Origin: Streptomyces sp. NBC_01267
Lineage (GTDB): Bacteria > Actinomycetota > Actinomycetes > Streptomycetales > Streptomycetaceae
Length of the DNA stretch: 64,000 bases
Reading direction: 5' to 3'
Assembly: GCF_036241575.1 (NCBI RefSeq)
Contig: NZ_CP108455.1
Coordinates: 5,935,001 to 5,999,000 of the forward strand
Made by a program: the position numbers and the translations under genes. Shown here one piece after another: positions 54,282-62,866 of the stretch. A model generated the notes under the pieces. The model did no database searches. It was not told the origin of the DNA and saw only the letters and a program-made list of their open reading frames with translations. Position 1 is the stretch's first letter, and the number at the start of each line of letters is the position of its first letter.

Positions 54282-54328
54282 CGCGACCGTGGCCGGCCCG
54301 AGGCGACTCAGAGCCAGCCACGGTCGCG
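54282..54328. terminator. Convergent hairpin after the protease gene
   Basis: Perfect 12-bp arms (54282-54293 and 54317-54328) surround 23 bases. The right arm lies in the last codons of the convergent regulator. It could end transcription from both sides. Confidence 0.65.
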
Positions 54329-55318
54329 TGCGTACCAGCCGAGAAGGATCCGGGAGTCGGTGCCGGCCATGTCCATCAGATGCCGGACCCGACGCTGAAC
54401 TGTCCGCAGCCCGACGCCGAGCCGGGTCGCCACCACCCCGTCAGTGTGCCCGGCGAGCAACAAGGCCAACACCTTCCGGTCCATGGGATCGCTCAGGGCG
54501 TCCTCGGACGCCGGATACGGCTCGATCCGCCGTCCCGGAGCCTCCCGCAGCTGGATCGAACGCTCCCACAACGACTCGAACAGCGTCGTCAGGGACGTGA
54601 GCAGGCCGCCGGGCCGCACCACCACCACGACATCGTGGGACGGACCGCCTTCGTCGAGTTGCACCAGGGCCATCGAATCGTCGGCGATCAGCAACTTGCT
54701 CGGCAGCGTCTCGGCCAGTCGGATCTGCTGGCCGCGGTCCAGGGACGCCAGTAGATCCTGCTCGGTCTCCGGTTCATCGAGCAGCGACCGCTCGATGATC
54801 ACCCGCTCGGCCAACCCGCGGACGGCCAACTCCTTCTCCGAGTCGGTTTCCGCGACACCGACCACTTCGAACGGCGGTTTGGCGAACAATCGCAGCTCTC
54901 GTTCGGTGGCGCGCATCAGATGATTGATCCAGCCACCGATGTTCGCGCGTCCGTGGATCACCTCGAGGCCGCGGAACTCTTCCTGTTGACGGATCGACCG
55001 ATGATGATCGGCGAGTTCGTCCAGCGCCGCGCGGGCCATTCTGGCGTCCCTCTCGCTCTTGGCGACCAGGTCGCCAAGAGTCAGCAAAGGGGAAACCGCG
55101 GTGAGCGTGCCGCCGCTGGCGTCGACCAAGCCACGCGAGATGAGTGTCCCGATGGACGCGGTGACGGATTCGACGGTCAGCCCGGTGGCCTCGACGAGTT
55201 CATCCGGTTGGATCGCCAGCTGCGCGACGATCGCCCGATACACAGATTCCGGGGCATCCGTAAGGCCGACGCCGGACAACGACCCGGGTGGGATCTGTAT
55301 GGCGGGGTCGGTATCCAT
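54308..55318 (-). CDS. TrmB/LuxR-type transcriptional regulator
   Basis: The 336-residue regulator has an N-terminal TrmB-like winged helix (about 15-80: VYRAIVAQLAIQPDELVEATGLTVESVTASIGTLISRGLV), a middle region resembling the TrmB/phospholipase-D-like sensor (about 120-250), and a C-terminal LuxR/GerE helix-turn-helix (about 275-335: DRKVLALLLAGHTDGVVATRLGVGLRTVQRRVRHLMDM). It is convergent with the protease gene, and such regulators are often found beside S8 peptidases in actinomycetes, so it is a candidate controller (inference). The ATG has only a weak ribosome binding site. The upstream side abuts the integrase remnant. Confidence 0.87.
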   Translation of the reverse strand: MDTDPAIQIPPGSLSGVGLTDAPESVYRAIVAQLAIQPDELVEATGLTVESVTASIGTLISRGLVDASGGTLTAVSPLLTLGDLVAKSERDARMARAALDELADHHRSIRQQEEFRGLEVIHGRANIGGWINHLMRATERELRLFAKPPFEVVGVAETDSEKELAVRGLAERVIIERSLLDEPETEQDLLASLDRGQQIRLAETLPSKLLIADDSMALVQLDEGGPSHDVVVVVRPGGLLTSLTTLFESLWERSIQLREAPGRRIEPYPASEDALSDPMDRKVLALLLAGHTDGVVATRLGVGLRTVQRRVRHLMDMAGTDSRILLGWYARDRGWL

Positions 55319-55370
55319 GATGCTCGACAGTATCGCCCGGGGCTGCCGGACGGTTGTCCGGTGGGCCTGT

Positions 55371-55619
55371 TCACGCCGGGGGAGTCCGTCCCGCCGGGCC
55401 TTCCTCGACTCCGGTCTGCCGCAGGCGGGCCTCGACGGCCGTGTGGAGCTCGGTCAGGCGCGCTCGATGGCGGCGTCCTGGGTGGGGAAGCCGGACTCGT
55501 CGGTCTGTTTGCCCCAGGTGTTGCGGAACCGGATCGCGTAGAGGTGCGGGCAGCTCGACGGCCGGCGGCACTCGCAGGGCTCGAAGAAGCTCCCCCTACC
55601 CCGCGCAAGCTTGTTCGAC
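55371..55619 (-). pseudogene. Tyrosine integrase remnant (N-terminal arm, frameshifted)
   Basis: From ATG 55619 the frame reads MSNKLARGRGSFFEPCE, then a Cys/Pro region and RFRNTWGKQTDESGFPTQDAAIE, which is the N-terminal arm-binding segment of actinomycete phage/ICE integrases. At about 55453 two extra bases shift the frame: the first frame stops after AIERA, and the next frame continues as LTELHTAVEARLRQTGVEEGP before ending at 55371. The core-binding and catalytic domains (R-H-R-Y) are entirely missing, replaced by the regulator gene. It is therefore a non-functional fragment, 126 bp from the right repeat. Confidence 0.75.
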
Positions 55620-55744
55620 ATGATGGAGAGGGCCTTTCTTCGGGCCGGTCGCGACCGGTCAATCGGGCGCTGACCTGGGGCTATTGCTGACTCGCTTACC
55701 AGCAGCACGCGCCTGACCTGCGTAAACCCTAAAGCGGGGCTATA

Positions 55745-55761
55745 ACAGCCTGATCACGTGA
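55745..55761 (+). repeat. Right 17-bp attachment-like direct repeat (attR)
   Basis: This is an exact copy of 49381-49397. The 125 bp between it and the integrase remnant carry two similar tgacctg motifs (about 55670 and 55716) that could be arm-type integrase sites. Confidence 0.82.
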
Positions 55762-55812
55762 TGGCATCGGGACGCTCCGCCCGTCAATTCGGGCTCTGAC
55801 GGCGTGCCATCA
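55759..55812 (+). terminator. Possible original miaA terminator, right of the island
   Basis: TGATGGCA at 55759-55766 pairs with TGCCATCA at 55805-55812 across a loop that holds further short pairings. If the island is removed it would lie just after the miaA stop, so the insertion may have separated miaA from its terminator. Confidence 0.35.
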
Positions 55813-55860
55813 TCGATCTGCGATCGACAAGTGGAGTCCGAGTGGGGAGGGCGCGTGGCG

Positions 55861-56298
55861 ATGGAGGCCGGCCCTCGCGACAGAGAACACGGAACCCCGG
55901 ACGAGGCGGCGCAGCTGAGCCCCGACGGGCCCGATGCGCTGGACATCACCGAAGTGGCCCCCGAGGTCGAGGTCGAGCTGCGCCCCCAGCGGCGGCTCCG
56001 GATCTGGCAGATCGCGCCGATCGTGGTGCTCGCCGCCGTCGGATCGCTGATGTTCGCGTTCCCCCTCGCCTTCGAATTCGGTGACGGCGGACCCGTGGTC
56101 GCGATGCTGGGGCTGCTGATCAGCTGCTGCGCCGCGGGCTGGGGCATGATGGCCGCCCGGCGCGTCGGCTACGCCTGGCCGGGTCTGCCGGCCAGAGGCT
56201 CCGGGGTGCGGCCGGACTGGCGCGTGGTGGGGCTCTACGTGGTCACCTTCTGCGTGGTCGTGGCGCTCGCCGTCGGCCGGGTGGCCCGGCTGCGCTGA
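55861..56298 (+). CDS. Membrane protein of unknown function
   Basis: The 145-residue protein has an acidic cytoplasmic N-terminus of about 45 residues and three hydrophobic helices (about 54-75, 82-103 and 122-143). No domain is recognised. It is the conserved gene between miaA and dapF in Streptomyces (from memory). ATG 55861 is 10 bases after GGGGAGG; in-frame GTG 55855 is closer, and the start is undecided. Confidence 0.75.
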   Translation: MEAGPRDREHGTPDEAAQLSPDGPDALDITEVAPEVEVELRPQRRLRIWQIAPIVVLAAVGSLMFAFPLAFEFGDGGPVVAMLGLLISCCAAGWGMMAARRVGYAWPGLPARGSGVRPDWRVVGLYVVTFCVVVALAVGRVARLR

Positions 56299-56345
56299 AC
56301 CGGCGCCGTCACCCCGGTCCGTCCTCACCTCGTACGATGGACCCT

Positions 56346-57218
56346 GTGAGCACCTCGCAGATCGCCTTCCTCAAGGGCCACGGGACCGAGAACGACTTCG
56401 TGATCATCCCCGACCCGGACAACGCCGTCGCCCTGCCCGCATCCACGGTCGCCGTCCTGTGCGACCGCAGGGCCGGCATCGGCGGCGACGGTCTGCTGCA
56501 TGTCGTACGGTCCGCCGCGCATCCCGAGGCGCGAGCGATGGCGGACGAGGCCGAGTGGTTCATGGACTACCGCAACAGCGACGGCTCGATCGCCGAGATG
56601 TGCGGCAACGGGACCCGCGTCTTCGCCCACTACCTCCAGCGGGCCGGACTGGTGGCCGACGGAGACCTGGCCGTGGCGACCCGGGGCGGCGTGAAGAAGG
56701 TCCACCTCGCGAAGAACGGCGACATCACGGTCTCCATGGGACGTGCCGTACTCCCCGCCGACAGCGCCACCGTCACGGTCGGCGGCCGGAGCTGGCCCGC
56801 GCGCAACGTCAACATGGGCAATCCGCACGCCGTCGCCTTCGTCGACGATCTGGTGCACGCCGGAGACCTGCTCTCCGCGCCGCCGGTCAGCCCGGAGTCC
56901 GTCTATCCGGACGGCGTCAACGTCGAGTTCGTCGTGGACCGCGGCGCGCGTCACGTGGCCATGCGGGTGCACGAGCGCGGCTCGGGCGAGACGCGCTCCT
57001 GCGGTACGGGCGCCTGCGCCGTGGCCGTCGCCGCGGCCCGTAGGGACGGCGTCGATCCGGCGGTCACCGGGGCCCCCGTGACGTACACGGTCGACCTCCC
57101 CGGCGGGCGCCTGGTGATCACCGAGCTGCCGGACGGTGAGATCGAGATGACGGGTCCGGCCGTGATCGTCGCCGAAGGCACACTCGACCCCGCGTTCCAG
57201 GAAACGGCTCTCTCCTAG
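56346..57218 (+). CDS. dapF: Diaminopimelate epimerase
   Basis: The 290-residue cofactor-free epimerase converts LL- to meso-diaminopimelate for lysine and peptidoglycan synthesis. The two catalytic cysteines are C86 (AEMCGNGTR) and C219 (RSCGTGACA). A TACGAT hexamer ends seven bases before GTG 56346 and there is no ribosome binding site, which supports this start and a leaderless mRNA; ATG 56337 would lie inside that promoter element. Confidence 0.95.
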   Translation: MSTSQIAFLKGHGTENDFVIIPDPDNAVALPASTVAVLCDRRAGIGGDGLLHVVRSAAHPEARAMADEAEWFMDYRNSDGSIAEMCGNGTRVFAHYLQRAGLVADGDLAVATRGGVKKVHLAKNGDITVSMGRAVLPADSATVTVGGRSWPARNVNMGNPHAVAFVDDLVHAGDLLSAPPVSPESVYPDGVNVEFVVDRGARHVAMRVHERGSGETRSCGTGACAVAVAAARRDGVDPAVTGAPVTYTVDLPGGRLVITELPDGEIEMTGPAVIVAEGTLDPAFQETALS

Positions 57219-57223
57219 GACCT

Positions 57224-57252
57224 GTTCCGGTCAAGGCCGACCGGACCGGAAC
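57224..57252 (+). terminator. Hairpin after dapF
   Basis: GTTCCGGTC and GACCGGAAC form a perfect 9-bp stem with an 11-base loop starting six bases after the stop. No T tract. The rest of the 244-bp gap to rshA shows no gene. Confidence 0.65.
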
Positions 57253-57462
57253 ACGTTCGCAACGCCGCGGCCCAACACACCAGAAGCGGCCGGGCGGGCT
57301 GAACTTTCGAAACACGCCCCGGACTTCGCTCGAATGGGTGATCAGTTTCACGCTGGGCGAGAGCGGGCGGGCACCGCGTGGTGGGCTCGATAGCATCAAG
57401 CACCGGCCCGGAACGCGCAATCGCAGCCAGTCCACCGCCGGTCGACACTGCCGGAGGTGCCC

Positions 57463-59586
57463 ATGAGTGCAGAGGCCGCCAGCCCCAACGGTGCGTCCCC
57501 GGACTTCCGTCCGGCCGACACCCCGGGCCGTCGGCGCGGGCGGGCCAGGATCGATCTGCGCAGGCTGGGCCGCGCCGCGCTGTTCGGGCCCGCCTCGCGA
57601 GGCGGTCTGCCCGACGCCATCGGACATGTCGCCGAAGCCCACCGGGCGCACCACCCCGACGCCGATCTCGCCGTACTGCGCCGGGCGTACGTACTCGCCG
57701 AGTCGTCGCACCGCGGCCAGATGCGCAAGAGCGGCGAGCCGTACATCACGCACCCGCTCGCCGTGACCCTGATCCTCGCCGAACTGGGCGCGGAGACCAC
57801 GACCTTGACCGCTTCCCTGCTCCACGACACCGTCGAGGACACCGAGGTGACGCTCGACCAGGTACGTACGGGATTCGGCGACGAGGTCTGCTATCTCGTC
57901 GACGGCGTGACCAAACTGGAGAAGGTCGACTACGGGGCCGCCGCCGAACCCGAAACCTTCCGGAAGATGCTCGTCGCCACCGGCGATGACGTCCGGGTCA
58001 TGTCGATCAAGCTCGCCGACCGGCTGCACAACATGCGCACCCTGGGTGTGATGCGCCCCGAGAAACAGGCGAGGATCGCCAAGGTCACCCGCGACGTGCT
58101 GATCCCGCTCGCGGAACGGCTCGGTGTGCAGGCGCTCAAGACCGAGCTGGAGGACCTGGCCTTCGCGATCCTGCGTCCCGAGGAGTACGAACTCACCCGC
58201 GCCCTCATCGCCGCGCAGTCCACCGCGGGGGATCCCCTCGGTGCGATGGCGGACGAGGTCAGACAGGTCCTGCGGGAAGCCGGCATCGCGGCCGAAGTCC
58301 TCATCAGACCACGGCACTTCGTCTCCGTTCACCGGATCAGGATCAAGCGCGGGGAGCTGCGCCCCACCGACTTCGGCAGGATCCTGGTGCTCGTCGGCGA
58401 GGATGCCGACTGCTATGCGGTACTGGGGGAACTGCACACCTGTTTCACCCCGGTGATCTCGGAGTTCAAGGACTTCATCGCCGCCCCCAAGTTCAACCTC
58501 TACCAGTCGTTGCACACGGCGGTCGCCGGCTCCGACGGGGCCGTCGCCGAAGTCCTCATCCGTACGCACCAGATGCACAAGGTCGCGGAGGCCGGGGTCG
58601 TCGCCCTGGGCAATCCTTATGCGCCGGCCGACGGCGCCCAGCCCGCCGACGACACCGCGGACGGCGTACGCGCCGACCCCACACGTCCCGGCTGGCTCTC
58701 CCGGCTCCTCGAATGGCAGGAGTCCGCCCCCGATCCGGACACGTTCTGGACCACACTGCGGGCGGATCTGGCGCAGGACCGGGAGATCACCGTGTTCCAC
58801 GCCGAGGGCGGGACGCTGGGGCTGCCGGCCGGCGCCAGTTGCGTGGACGCGGCGTACGCCCGGTACGGCGAGGGGGCGCACTCCTGTATCGGCGCACGGG
58901 TCAACGGGCGCCTTGCCACGCTCAGTACGGTGCTCGGCGACGGTGACACCGTCCAGTTGCTGCTCGCCGGTGACGCCGCTTCCGGTCCCTCGCCGGACTG
59001 GCTCGGCCATGTGCGTACACCCGGCGCGCGTATCGCGATCACCAGCTGGCTCGCCGAACATCCGGAGGGCGCCGCCGTACCGGCGACGGCGCCCAGGCCG
59101 ACCGCCTCCGTGACCGGCGGCGCGGTGCGCCGGGCGGCAGCGGGTGCCGTCGTGGACGTGCCGAACACGACGGTGCGGCTGGCCGGTTGCTGCACGCCGG
59201 TGCCGCCGGACGCCGTCACCGGCTTCACGGTGCGTGGCGGCGTCGTCACCGTGCACCGCGACGGATGCCCCTCGGTCACCCGGATGCTGGCCCTGGGACG
59301 GTCCCCCGTCGCGGTGAACTGGGGTGCAACCGGCGACTGCAGGGTCACCCTGATCGCCGAGGCGTTCGGACGGCCCCGGCTCTTCGCCGATCTCACCGAG
59401 GCCATCGCCACCGCCGGTGTCGCGGTGGTCTCGGCCACCGTGGAGCCCCCCACCGAGCAGCGCGTGCGGCACACCTACACCCTGCAACTTCCGGACGCCG
59501 CCGGACTTCCCGCCCTGATGCGTTCCATGCGCGACGTGCCCGGCGTGTACGACGTGAGCCGGGCCCAGCATCCGGCCACCGCCTGA
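57463..59586 (+). CDS. rshA: RelA/SpoT homolog RshA
   Basis: The 707-residue protein has an HD hydrolase domain (about 60-215: KSGEPYITHPLAVT, LLHDTVEDTE, KLADRLHNMRTL), a synthetase-like domain (about 270-400), a TGS domain (about 430-490: VFHAEGGTLGLPAGASCVDAAY) and C-terminal ACT region (to 705). In S. coelicolor RshA is the second RSH protein next to RelA. The hydrolase residues are intact by eye. The synthetase segment departs from the consensus: HRIRIKRGELRPTDFGRILVLV replaces the usual YRK and FDLIAIR patterns, though SEFKDFIAAPKFNLYQSLHT is kept. GGAGG lies five bases before ATG 57463. Confidence 0.92.
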   Translation: MSAEAASPNGASPDFRPADTPGRRRGRARIDLRRLGRAALFGPASRGGLPDAIGHVAEAHRAHHPDADLAVLRRAYVLAESSHRGQMRKSGEPYITHPLAVTLILAELGAETTTLTASLLHDTVEDTEVTLDQVRTGFGDEVCYLVDGVTKLEKVDYGAAAEPETFRKMLVATGDDVRVMSIKLADRLHNMRTLGVMRPEKQARIAKVTRDVLIPLAERLGVQALKTELEDLAFAILRPEEYELTRALIAAQSTAGDPLGAMADEVRQVLREAGIAAEVLIRPRHFVSVHRIRIKRGELRPTDFGRILVLVGEDADCYAVLGELHTCFTPVISEFKDFIAAPKFNLYQSLHTAVAGSDGAVAEVLIRTHQMHKVAEAGVVALGNPYAPADGAQPADDTADGVRADPTRPGWLSRLLEWQESAPDPDTFWTTLRADLAQDREITVFHAEGGTLGLPAGASCVDAAYARYGEGAHSCIGARVNGRLATLSTVLGDGDTVQLLLAGDAASGPSPDWLGHVRTPGARIAITSWLAEHPEGAAVPATAPRPTASVTGGAVRRAAAGAVVDVPNTTVRLAGCCTPVPPDAVTGFTVRGGVVTVHRDGCPSVTRMLALGRSPVAVNWGATGDCRVTLIAEAFGRPRLFADLTEAIATAGVAVVSATVEPPTEQRVRHTYTLQLPDAAGLPALMRSMRDVPGVYDVSRAQHPATA

Positions 59587-59602
59587 CCACCCGTTCGGGT
59601 GG
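59587..59602 (+). terminator. Small hairpin after rshA
   Basis: CCACCC-GTTC-GGGTGG starts at the base after the stop codon. It is short and has no T tract; termination is uncertain. Confidence 0.4.
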
Positions 59603-59653
59603 CCCGGCACGGTCTGACGGGGTGCGTGGTCCCTGCGCTGGTAGCCGTAATTC

Positions 59654-61111
59654 ATGCTGTTCAACTCCCGGCGCCCGCGAGCCGTCATGCTGGCGGCCGC
59701 CTCGGCAGCCCTCGTCGCCGCCGCCCTGCCCGCGCCCGTACCCCTCGGTATCGGCGACCCGCTCTTTCCGTATCTGGGCAACCCCGGGTACGACGTCCTC
59801 TCGTACGACATCGGTCTCACCTACCCGGGCAGCAACAACAAACCGCTGGAGGCGGTCACCCGTATCGACGCGCGGGCCACCGCGCCGCTGGACCGCGTCA
59901 ACCTCGACTTCGCCCGCGGCACCGTGCGCTCCGTCGAGGTGAACGGTGCGCGTGCCCGGTTCGCCACGGCGGGCGAGGACCTGGTCGTGACACCGGCCGA
60001 GGCGGTACCGGCGGGCGGGCGGCTGCGGATCACCGTGCGGCACACCAGCGATCCGCGCGGTGCGTCGGACAGCGGCTGGGTGCGGACGGCCGACGGACTG
60101 GCCATGGCCAACCAGGCGGACGCGGCCCACCGGGTCTTCCCCTGCAACGACCACCCCTCCGACAAGGCGTTCTTCACCTTCCGGGTGACCGCGCCCAAGA
60201 AGCTGACCGTCGTCGCCAACGGCCTGCCCGGACCCCGGACCACCCACGGGGCCGACACCACCTGGACCTATCGGACGCGCCACCCCATGGCCACCGAGCT
60301 GGCCCAGGTCTCGATCGGCGACTCGGCCGTGATCCACCGGGCGGGGCCGCACGGGCTGCCGGTGCGCGACGTCGTACCGGCGGCGGACCGGCAGAAGCTG
60401 GAACCCTGGCTGAAGAAGACGCCGGGCCAACTGGCGTGGCTGGAGTCGAAGGCAGGGCCCTACCCCTTCGAGACGTACGGCGTCCTCATCGCAGACACGG
60501 ACACCGGCTTCGAGCTGGAGACCCAGACACTGTCGCTCTTCGAGCGGTCGCTGTTCACGCGCTCCTCCTACCCGGAGTGGTACGTCGACTCGGTCATGGT
60601 CCATGAGCTCGCCCACCAGTGGTTCGGCGACAGCGTCTCGCCGCACCGCTGGTCCGACCTGTGGCTCAACGAGGGCCATGCCACCTGGTACGAGGCGCTC
60701 TACGCGGACGAGCACGACGGCAAGTCGCTGGATGAACGGATGCGCGACGCCTACCGCGATTCCGACGGCTGGCGTGCCTCCGACGGCCCGCCCGCCGCAC
60801 CCGAGCCGCCCGTACCGGGGCAGAAGATCAGCATCTTCCGCCCCGTCGTCTACGACGGCAGTGCTCTCGTGCTCTACGCACTGCGCAAGGAGATCGGCAC
60901 CGCAGCCTTCGGGACGCTGGAGCGCACCTGGGCGAGTACGTACCGCGACAGGTCGGCCACCAGCGCCGACTTCGCCGCGCTGGCGTCGCGGATCGCCGGA
61001 CGGGACCTGTCCGGCTTCTTCCGGAGCTGGCTGTACGCGAAGAAGACCCCGCCGATGCCCGGCCACCCGGACTGGCGGAGCGCGCCGCCGAAGCCGGTGG
61101 GCAAGCGATGA
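59654..61111 (+). CDS. Secreted M1-family metallopeptidase
   Basis: The 485-residue protein has a Sec-type signal peptide (about 1-27), an M1 beta-sandwich domain (about 45-225) and a catalytic domain with zinc motif HELAHQWFGD (H317, E318, H321) and E340 in LNEGHATWYE, the correct 18-residue spacing. The substrate motif that is normally GAMEN or GGMEN reads GFELETQT (about 287-294), so exopeptidase specificity may be altered. The protein is shorter than full M1 aminopeptidases and lacks the large C-terminal helical domain. The short leader after rshA suggests possible co-transcription. Confidence 0.9.
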   Translation: MLFNSRRPRAVMLAAASAALVAAALPAPVPLGIGDPLFPYLGNPGYDVLSYDIGLTYPGSNNKPLEAVTRIDARATAPLDRVNLDFARGTVRSVEVNGARARFATAGEDLVVTPAEAVPAGGRLRITVRHTSDPRGASDSGWVRTADGLAMANQADAAHRVFPCNDHPSDKAFFTFRVTAPKKLTVVANGLPGPRTTHGADTTWTYRTRHPMATELAQVSIGDSAVIHRAGPHGLPVRDVVPAADRQKLEPWLKKTPGQLAWLESKAGPYPFETYGVLIADTDTGFELETQTLSLFERSLFTRSSYPEWYVDSVMVHELAHQWFGDSVSPHRWSDLWLNEGHATWYEALYADEHDGKSLDERMRDAYRDSDGWRASDGPPAAPEPPVPGQKISIFRPVVYDGSALVLYALRKEIGTAAFGTLERTWASTYRDRSATSADFAALASRIAGRDLSGFFRSWLYAKKTPPMPGHPDWRSAPPKPVGKR

Positions 61112-61258
61112 AATCCTGGTGACGGCGGTGCCGGACCGTGCCACTATCGACGGGTCGGCGGCGCTGCCGGGCCCGGTGGGACCTTCGGGAATCATCGGCG
61201 CCGGTCACGCGTTGTGACTGTTGAACGAAACTTCCATCGGCTTCGACGTAGGGATCCA

Positions 61259-62764
61259 ATGACCTCCTCTTCCTCCACTTCCCAGGACGCGCACGAGCAG
61301 GACGCGCAGAGCTTCAACGAAAGCCTTCGGGCCGATGCCCTGATGGAAGAGGACGTCGCCTGGAGCCACAAGATCGACGGGGAGCGGGACGGCGATCAGT
61401 ACGACCGCTCGGAGCGTGCTGCCCTGCGGCGCGTGGCCGGTCTCTCCACCGAGCTGGAGGACGTCACCGAGGTCGAGTACCGGCAGCTGCGCCTGGAGCG
61501 TGTGGTGCTGGTGGGCGTCTGGACCTCAGGGACCGCCCAGGACGCGGACAACTCCCTCGCGGAGCTCGCCGCTCTCGCCGAGACGGCCGGTGCGCTGGTC
61601 CTCGACGGAGTCGTCCAGCGCCGCGACAAGCCCGACCCGGCCACCTACATCGGCTCGGGCAAGGCCCAGGAGCTGCGGGACATCGTGCTCGAAACAGGTG
61701 CCGACACCGTCGTGTGCGACGGTGAACTCAGCCCTGGCCAGCTGATCCATCTGGAAGATGTCGTCAAGGTCAAGGTCGTCGACCGTACGGCACTGATCCT
61801 CGACATCTTCGCCCAGCACGCCAAGTCCCGTGAGGGCAAGGCCCAGGTCGCGCTCGCACAGATGCAGTACATGCTGCCGCGTCTGCGTGGCTGGGGTCAG
61901 TCGCTCTCCCGGCAGATGGGTGGTGGCGGTTCGGGGTCGGCGGGCGGCGGAATGGCGACCCGTGGTCCCGGTGAGACCAAGATCGAGACGGACCGGCGAC
62001 GGATCCGCGAGAAGATGGCGAAGATGCGCCGGGAGATCGCGGAGATGAAGACCGGCCGCGACATCAAGCGGCAGGAGCGCAAGCGCCACAAGGTGCCGTC
62101 GGTCGCCATCGCCGGGTACACGAACGCCGGGAAGTCCTCGCTGCTCAACCGCCTCACGGGTGCGGGCGTACTGGTGGAGAACTCCCTGTTCGCCACCCTG
62201 GACCCGACGGTCCGCAAGGCCGAGACGCCCAGCGGCAGGCTCTACACCCTGGCGGACACGGTCGGATTCGTCCGGCACCTGCCGCACCACCTCGTCGAGG
62301 CGTTCCGCTCCACCATGGAAGAGGTCGGCGAATCCGACCTGATCCTCCATGTCGTGGACGGCTCGCACCCGGCGCCGGAGGAGCAGCTCGCCGCCGTGCG
62401 TGAGGTGATCAGGGACGTCGGCGCGACCGACGTGCCGGAGATCGTGGTGGTCAACAAGGCGGACGCGGCCGATCCGCTGGTGCTGCAGCGGCTGCTGCGT
62501 ATCGAGCGGCACGCCATTGCTGTCTCGGCCCGTTCGGGCCAGGGCATCGCGGAGCTGCTCGCGTTGATCGACGAGCAACTGCCCCGGCCCCAGGTCGAGG
62601 TGGAGGTGCTCGTGCCGTACACGCAGGGACAGCTCGTCGCCCGTGCGCACACCGACGGCGAGGTGATCTCCGAGGAGCACACCCCGGAGGGCACGTTGCT
62701 GAAGGCGCGGGTGCACGAGGAGCTGGCCGCCGATCTGGCGCCGTACCTTCCGGTCGCGCACTGA
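61259..62764 (+). CDS. hflX: Ribosome-associated GTPase HflX
   Basis: The 501-residue GTPase has the HflX N-terminal domain (LVLDGVVQRRDKPDPATYIGSGKAQEL near 120-145), the glycine-rich MGGGGSGSAGGGMATRGPGETKIE, then the G domain with G1 GYTNAGKS near 286, G3 DTVGF, G4 NKAD and G5 SARSG. It splits stalled or heat-damaged 70S ribosomes. ATG 61259 follows agggat; GTG 61214 is a possible longer start. A strong hairpin ends the gene. Confidence 0.94.
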   Translation: MTSSSSTSQDAHEQDAQSFNESLRADALMEEDVAWSHKIDGERDGDQYDRSERAALRRVAGLSTELEDVTEVEYRQLRLERVVLVGVWTSGTAQDADNSLAELAALAETAGALVLDGVVQRRDKPDPATYIGSGKAQELRDIVLETGADTVVCDGELSPGQLIHLEDVVKVKVVDRTALILDIFAQHAKSREGKAQVALAQMQYMLPRLRGWGQSLSRQMGGGGSGSAGGGMATRGPGETKIETDRRRIREKMAKMRREIAEMKTGRDIKRQERKRHKVPSVAIAGYTNAGKSSLLNRLTGAGVLVENSLFATLDPTVRKAETPSGRLYTLADTVGFVRHLPHHLVEAFRSTMEEVGESDLILHVVDGSHPAPEEQLAAVREVIRDVGATDVPEIVVVNKADAADPLVLQRLLRIERHAIAVSARSGQGIAELLALIDEQLPRPQVEVEVLVPYTQGQLVARAHTDGEVISEEHTPEGTLLKARVHEELAADLAPYLPVAH

Positions 62765-62782
62765 CATCGCGGTTCACCGCAC

Positions 62783-62833
62783 CGGACCGAAGGCCCGTCC
62801 CCGGCGATTTCCCGGGGGCGGGCCTTCGGTCCG
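62783..62833. terminator. Convergent terminator after hflX
   Basis: The 15-base outer arms (62783-62797 and 62819-62833) are perfectly complementary, and the inner cccc/gggg extend the stem. It lies between hflX and a convergent gene and probably serves both. Confidence 0.85.
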
Positions 62834-62866
62834 TTCAGCAGCCGTTCAGTGGTCCTCTGCTGCGCT

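Larger units (their letters stand above)
49381..55761. mobile_element. 6.4-kb genomic island at the miaA 3' end
   Basis: A segment of about 6.36 kb is bounded by the perfect 17-bp direct repeat ACAGCCTGATCACGTGA. The left copy includes the miaA stop, and the right copy precedes the next core gene. Inside are an S8 protease, a TrmB/LuxR-type regulator and a broken tyrosine-integrase N-terminus beside the right repeat. This is the layout of an integrase-mediated insertion into a gene 3' end that restores the gene. Several codons inside (for example around 50523-50560) end in A or T, unlike flanking genes. The integrase is dead, so the island is now fixed. Confidence 0.8.

Noticed and set aside
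57118..59820. A 900-codon minus-strand frame opposite rshA
   Set aside because: Shadow ORF: no ribosome binding site or domain, and rshA on the other strand is clear.
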